A DNA stretch of 64,000 bases. It comes from Chryseobacterium limigenitum. GTDB lineage: Bacteria; Bacteroidota; Bacteroidia; Flavobacteriales; Weeksellaceae. Under the pieces are notes generated by a model. The model did not search any database and was not told the DNA's origin. It saw only the letters and a program-made list of their open reading frames with translations. Positions 61,215 through 64,000 of the stretch are shown piece by piece (the first letter of the stretch is position 1; each line of letters opens with the position of its first letter). A program made the position numbers and the translations under genes. Location of the stretch: NCBI RefSeq assembly GCF_900114875.1, contig NZ_FPKW01000010.1, positions 1 through 64,000 on the forward strand. The letters run 5' to 3'.

Positions 61215-61249
61215 AATCTTTAATTTTAGATCACTAAATTAAAAAGCTA

Positions 61250-61272
61250 ACACGACAAAACGTGTCGTGTTA
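61250..61272. promoter_or_regulatory. Palindromic operator candidate
   Basis: Arms AACACGACA and TGTCGTGTT with a 5-nt centre (AAACG), perfect over nine bases, 36 bp upstream of the 294-aa gene. It is GC-richer than its surroundings. It could be an operator or a site for element recombination. Confidence 0.55.
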
Positions 61273-61320
61273 AAATTTACTAGATCCAATCTTGCATGAA
61301 TTTGAAAATATTCTTTTCTT

Positions 61321-61354
61321 AAAAAAAAGAGACCGTTATTTAAAACAGTCTCTT
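61321..61354 (-). terminator. Terminator downstream of the immunity-like gene
   Basis: Stem AAGAGAC / GTCTCTT with TTTTTTTT on the minus strand, 76 bp beyond the stop of the 87-aa membrane protein. It closes the Rhs operon and separates it from the rolling-circle element. Confidence 0.75.
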
Positions 61355-61429
61355 ATAAAATAAAATAAAATAAATTAAATACTAAGTTCCTAGTCTAATA
61401 TAAGATAGCAACTGCAAGATTGAATTGAA

Positions 61430-61693
61430 CTAATTTCTCACATCTAATTGAAAAAGAACGACTAATAAGTATATGCAAATTCCACTTAATAGTATATTTA
61501 AAATTATAGATATTACTTCTATTCTTGTTATTTTTCTCTTTATATAAGTTACACTTATAAGAATTAGCATTCCTAAAGAAATTCCAAGATGCAAAATTGA
61601 ATTATCAATTAGTCCATTAATGGATAAATAGCAAATGATGATTGCATAAAACAAAATTAATATATTGCTAATCAATGTTATGTTATTTTTCAT
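61430..61693 (-). CDS. Putative immunity protein, three-helix membrane protein
   Basis: 87 aa, three hydrophobic helices (about 5-25, 31-51 and 58-82) with short basic loops (KRKITR). No signal for cleavage and no family recognised. Its ATG overlaps the stop codon of the Rhs gene as TAATG, the usual toxin-immunity arrangement. A membrane immunity protein fits a toxin that attacks lipids. Ends close to a terminator. Confidence 0.65.
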   Translation of the reverse strand: MKNNITLISNILILFYAIIICYLSINGLIDNSILHLGISLGMLILISVTYIKRKITRIEVISIILNILLSGICIYLLVVLFQLDVRN

Positions 61694-64000
61694 TATTCAG
61701 TTTTTTTATTTAATTCTTTAACTATTGCATTATAAACATTATAACGATACTTATCGTCAATTTCAGTATGTGTAGCATTAACAGGCACATTTAATATATT
61801 CGTTTTTGAGGGATCTTTAGCTTCAATGTCTTCTCCTCCAATACTAGAACCTAAAAAGCCGTCATTTTTGTTATAATAATTTACAGCACTTTTTACATTC
61901 GAAGGAATTTCATCATCATCATATGTGTCTGCAATATCTAATGTAAATAAAAGGTCAACCTTAATATCACTATGTTCATTAACCAATTCAATTAAATTAT
62001 CTGCACCTCTACTATGTCCAGCCATTATTAATTTTCCTTTGGGACTTTGTTTTCTAAAACTACTAATACTTTTTAAAATATCGTTTTTTGTATTTTCAGA
62101 AGATGAAGAAGCAAAAACTGCAACTTGATTCGTTTCACTATTAAGCTTGTCTATTATACCAATGCCCTGATAGTCTATATCACCATCTCTTCTTGTTTTT
62201 GCAAAATTTTGTGCTTGAGTTGCCCCATCAGGGGGATCATGCCCAATCCATCCTTGATTTACAATTATTAAATTTTTAGTACTCTTATTAATTTTTACAG
62301 CTTCCAACCCCTCCAATTCCCTGTGAGCCGTAACTTTATTTTCCGAGAAGTTAAACGGTGACTGGTACGCATACTTCTCCGCTAATGGATCGATATTGAA
62401 GAATCTTACATCAGCAGGATCATAGTTTCTCCATTTAAACGAACTCCATCCCGTGTCCTGCTGTTTCTCCTGTTCTTGGAACGAATATAGGTAATTTGGT
62501 GATAATGAACCAAACGTATTTAATCCGCCACCTCCGAACTCCAATCCAAACGGGTAAAAATCACCTGTTCTGTCTACTATGACATTTCCCGAAGTGTCCT
62601 TGTAATAGGCAAGTCTTACATTTCCAACCTGATCCTTATACTGGTAAAAATACTTATTTTGCAGGAAATCAAAATACCCCTCCTCGGTTGGCACAAACTG
62701 TAAAGTTGTCACAGGCTCACCAAATACGGTTCCCGCGTTTTCTGCACTGTACTGGAATCCGTCGAGGTACTCCGTCACCGTTGAAGCATCCGCCTCAGTA
62801 CGTCCTGAAAAATAGTTGTGAACCTTTTTAAGCTTACTGCCGTCTGCGCGATACAGGTATGTTGTATTCTTATACTTGGTGACTCCCCCCAATCCAAACG
62901 GATCATTTCGCACAACGGATTGATTGAACTTAATATAATTAGGCAGGTTGAGGTAGTTGTACTTAATTTCCAGCATTCCCTTATCGGTCTTACTCGTCAT
63001 ATTCACGTTCTCGTCATAGGTAATCGGACTTCCCGAAGTATCGGGATAGCCAAAGTAGTTTCCTGAGCCATCCGCAACAGTATCAAGCCTGTTTCCTGTG
63101 TAGGAATAGGTTAGGTCATCCATTAACTGCGCCCCGATATACTGCGCATTTCGGTTTCTTTTAAGCGTTTTTACATTACCATTCAGGTCATAGGTCAACA
63201 ACTCATTGTAGTAGTTGTTTTCAGGAATAGAGGCGTTGGGCTCGGAATAAATACCGCTTTTAAGTCTTCCCATTGCATCATACTGGTATGAATACCTTTT
63301 CAGCCCGTCACCGTTTGAGGCGATCCAGTCCACCTCAGCAATATTCCCGTTGTAGTACGGTGATGAAAGGTTGGTGTTTGCCGGATTGGTAAACTTCAGC
63401 TCATAGGCAAATAGCTTGTTTCCCAAGCTCTGCGGATTGTTGATCTTGATAAGCCATCCCTGAATATTGTAGGCATAGTCAACACTTTGAAGCGGAGTTG
63501 CCAAGTCCGTGCCCCCGACCTTCTTGTTCTTTACCTGTGAGAGTTCGTTATACTCGTTTTGAGCCAGTATTTCGACGGGATTGCTGTCTACTTGGTGCTT
63601 ATGTGTTAAAAGCCTGTTTCCGTTGTCATATTCGAACGTTTCGGTAATAACCTTTTCGGTGTCGGTGCTTACTCTTTTATGATAGGTAACACTTTTTTCG
63701 GTGAGTTCCCCCGTATAATCAAGCTTTAAATCCCTGTTGGTGTAACCTCCCAAGTGGTTCGTTGACTTTGTGGCAATGACTTTTCCCGTGGTATCATAAT
63801 ACGTGTAGGTCTTCGTCCAGTTATTATCCTCAATGTTTTTTACATACGAAGACGTCAGAACCCCATTTGTTGAGGTATCATTGTCAGCATCCAGCGTTTC
63901 CTGCATGGTATATTCCCCCAAAACCTTTAAGGGGATTTCAGGTGCCCCCGGCGGGTAGGTATCATAGTAATTAACCGTTAACAGGGTCATGCTTCCCGTA
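61693..64000 (-). CDS. Rhs-repeat protein with C-terminal alpha/beta-hydrolase toxin, partial
   Basis: At least 768 codons; the frame is open to the window edge, so the N-terminus is missing (the Met at 63990 is internal). The visible part has RHS/YD repeats: YSYQYDAMGRLKSGIYS, LLTYDLNGNVKTLKR, NKYFYQYKDQVGNVRLAYY. The core ends with the family signature RNYDPADVRFFNIDPLAEKYAYQSPFNFSENK (in parts: DPLAEKYAYQSPFNFSENK). The roughly 200 residues after it are variable: beta strands, KLIMAGHSRGA with a GxSxG nucleophile (Ser 660 counted from 63990), Asp candidates at 685/688 and His 741. This suggests a lipase or esterase effector. Confidence 0.88.
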   Translation of the reverse strand, partial: TGSMTLLTVNYYDTYPPGAPEIPLKVLGEYTMQETLDADNDTSTNGVLTSSYVKNIEDNNWTKTYTYYDTTGKVIATKSTNHLGGYTNRDLKLDYTGELTEKSVTYHKRVSTDTEKVITETFEYDNGNRLLTHKHQVDSNPVEILAQNEYNELSQVKNKKVGGTDLATPLQSVDYAYNIQGWLIKINNPQSLGNKLFAYELKFTNPANTNLSSPYYNGNIAEVDWIASNGDGLKRYSYQYDAMGRLKSGIYSEPNASIPENNYYNELLTYDLNGNVKTLKRNRNAQYIGAQLMDDLTYSYTGNRLDTVADGSGNYFGYPDTSGSPITYDENVNMTSKTDKGMLEIKYNYLNLPNYIKFNQSVVRNDPFGLGGVTKYKNTTYLYRADGSKLKKVHNYFSGRTEADASTVTEYLDGFQYSAENAGTVFGEPVTTLQFVPTEEGYFDFLQNKYFYQYKDQVGNVRLAYYKDTSGNVIVDRTGDFYPFGLEFGGGGLNTFGSLSPNYLYSFQEQEKQQDTGWSSFKWRNYDPADVRFFNIDPLAEKYAYQSPFNFSENKVTAHRELEGLEAVKINKSTKNLIIVNQGWIGHDPPDGATQAQNFAKTRRDGDIDYQGIGIIDKLNSETNQVAVFASSSSENTKNDILKSISSFRKQSPKGKLIMAGHSRGADNLIELVNEHSDIKVDLLFTLDIADTYDDDEIPSNVKSAVNYYNKNDGFLGSSIGGEDIEAKDPSKTNILNVPVNATHTEIDDKYRYNVYNAIVKELNKKTE

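Noticed and set aside
61287-61421. Inverted AATCTTGCA / TGCAAGATT flanking the terminator as element ends
   Set aside because: Only nine bases, no target duplication, and AT-rich context makes chance matches likely.
1-64000. tRNA, rRNA or riboswitch genes
   Set aside because: I looked in the larger gaps and found no cloverleaf, rRNA or recognisable riboswitch core; a covariance search could still find a small RNA.

Overview
The window looks like chromosome of a Flavobacteriia bacterium of the Weeksellaceae, most probably Chryseobacterium or a close relative. This is inferred from low GC, promoters of the Bacteroidetes type (TTG, about 19 nt, TAnnTTTG), absence of clear Shine-Dalgarno sites, type IX secretion (T9SS) C-terminal sorting domains, a class II HMG-CoA reductase and an Rhs protein of the flavobacterial type. 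No rRNA, tRNA or CRISPR array was seen.

Layout. 1-5.2 kb: the 5' part of an insertion-sequence ORF, a family 2 glycosyltransferase, two lipoproteins and a polytopic membrane protein. 5.2-9.5 kb: aroC, two thioredoxin-fold proteins, a DUF1232 protein and a fused pyrE-pyrF gene like eukaryotic UMP synthase. 9.5-19.8 kb: cell-surface proteins, namely two large outer-membrane proteins that seem to start at TTG, two tandem lamin-tail T9SS proteins and a parallel beta-helix T9SS protein. 20-33.4 kb: housekeeping genes (dus, lrp-deoC, trmD overlapping a type II NADH dehydrogenase, GH25 lysozyme, ABC-F ATPase, Gfo/Idh/MocA oxidoreductase). 33.5-37.1 kb: a TonB-dependent siderophore receptor with a PepSY-type membrane partner, then a small beta-barrel. 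37.2-46.3 kb: 1-Cys peroxiredoxin, MscS channel, sucC, CLC channel, and a minus-strand operon led by mvaA with TAATG-coupled small genes. 46.5-56.5 kb: a radical-SAM/DNA-metabolism pair, an alkyltransferase-like protein, htpG, an S9 peptidase and recA.

57-64 kb is accessory DNA. Next to recA lies a small element with a rolling-circle Rep of the filamentous-phage gene II/X type, an excisionase-like HTH protein, unknown ORFs and several repeat arrays, but no recognisable integrase. It is followed by an Rhs gene running off the window. The C-terminus of this Rhs protein is a predicted alpha/beta-hydrolase toxin, and its stop codon overlaps the start of an 87-aa three-helix membrane protein, the likely immunity protein.

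The intergenic DNA is informative. A 189-bp MITE-like element with an 8-bp target duplication sits inside a transcription terminator. Five copies of a 42-bp tandem repeat lie upstream of the sucC promoter. REP-like inverted repeats and a GC-rich patch occur elsewhere. At several genes the -7 box lies only 4-6 nt from the start codon, which predicts leaderless mRNAs; this corrects several over-extended starts.
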